A DNA stretch of 64,000 nucleotides from Apostichopus japonicus (Eukaryota > Echinodermata > Holothuroidea > Aspidochirotida > Stichopodidae), in NCBI RefSeq assembly GCF_037975245.1, contig NC_092576.1, forward strand, positions 43,531,611 through 43,595,610. Direction: 5' to 3'. A program made the translations under genes and the position numbers. Below are positions 63,861 through 64,000 of this stretch, piece after piece. The notes beneath the pieces were generated by a model. That model did not search any database, had not been told where the DNA came from, and saw only the letters and a program-made list of their open reading frames with translations. Within the stretch, counting starts at the first letter, position 1. Every line of letters starts with the position of its first letter.

Positions 63861-64000
63861 CTGTGATAGGTGATGGTGTAATCTGCGTAGTTGTTTCTTT
63901 CACTAATTCTATTGTTGTAGGTCGCCCTCTTTTATTTTCTGTTGTTGCTTTCACGTGAATATCAATTGTTGTAGGACGCACTCTTCCGTCAGTTGTTTTT
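63861..64000 (-). CDS. Thr-rich exon upstream of the CUB domain (cut by window edge)
   Basis: Open minus-strand frame of 46 codons plus one base, ending at donor GTACAT (G at 63860). It contains two copies of a ~20-residue unit: GRVRPTTIDIHVKATT and GRPTTIELVKETT. It then reads TQITPSPIT, a Thr-rich, probably O-glycosylated linker. Its last single base plus the first two of the CUB exon make a Glu codon, so the two exons splice in frame. The acceptor lies outside the window. Confidence 0.7.

Overview
The window looks like nuclear DNA from an echinoderm, most likely a sea cucumber or a close relative. This is inferred from AT-rich, intron-containing, repeat-crowded DNA, several divergent TRIM-type RING/B-box genes on single coding exons, an SLC46-type transporter, and dense nonautonomous DNA transposons and tRNA-derived SINEs. 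No species-specific marker was recognised. All gene models come from reading open frames and splice signals by eye; no search was run.

Genes, left to right. (1) 6513-7521 (+): the last coding exon of a Golgi-type sulfotransferase. (2) 15397-16512 (-): TRIM-like gene A, with two B-box-type zinc modules and a coiled coil but no RING. (3) 24454-26328 (-): TRIM-like gene B, a paralogue of A, with an atypical RING, a duplicated B-box, a degenerate B-box and a coiled coil. (4) 38931-41042 (+): a full-length TRIM protein C with RING, two B-boxes, coiled coil and a probable C-terminal beta-propeller. (5) 49971-56224 (+): a complete six-exon SLC46-family transporter whose exon phases all fit, giving 463 residues. 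(6) 62819-63006 and 63861-64000 (-): two exons of a secreted or membrane protein with a Thr-rich stretch followed by a CUB domain, cut by the window edge. A 5'-truncated, frameshifted LINE reverse-transcriptase fragment lies at 44780-45756.

TRIM genes A and B each have, upstream on the same strand, a matching block (about 18.44-18.78 kb and 34.08-34.42 kb). It holds a predicted non-coding first exon ending in a GTAAGTATGAT donor and, just upstream, a C/EBP-type site next to a perfect kappaB-type site. I read A and B as a tandem duplication of whole transcription units, promoters included. If the sites work, the pair would be NF-kappaB/C/EBP-responsive immune TRIM genes. Gene B's first intron has grown to about 7.7 kb by repeat accumulation, against about 1.9 kb in gene A.

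Repeats dominate the rest. At least eight elements have terminal inverted repeats flanked by exact 8-bp target duplications, the signature of hAT transposons; others have imperfect ones. There are also TTAA-flanked MITEs, two SINE families, foldback elements, a ~147-bp satellite carrying ordered nuclear-receptor half-sites, and several other tandem arrays. Between these lie long AT-rich stretches with no supportable gene.
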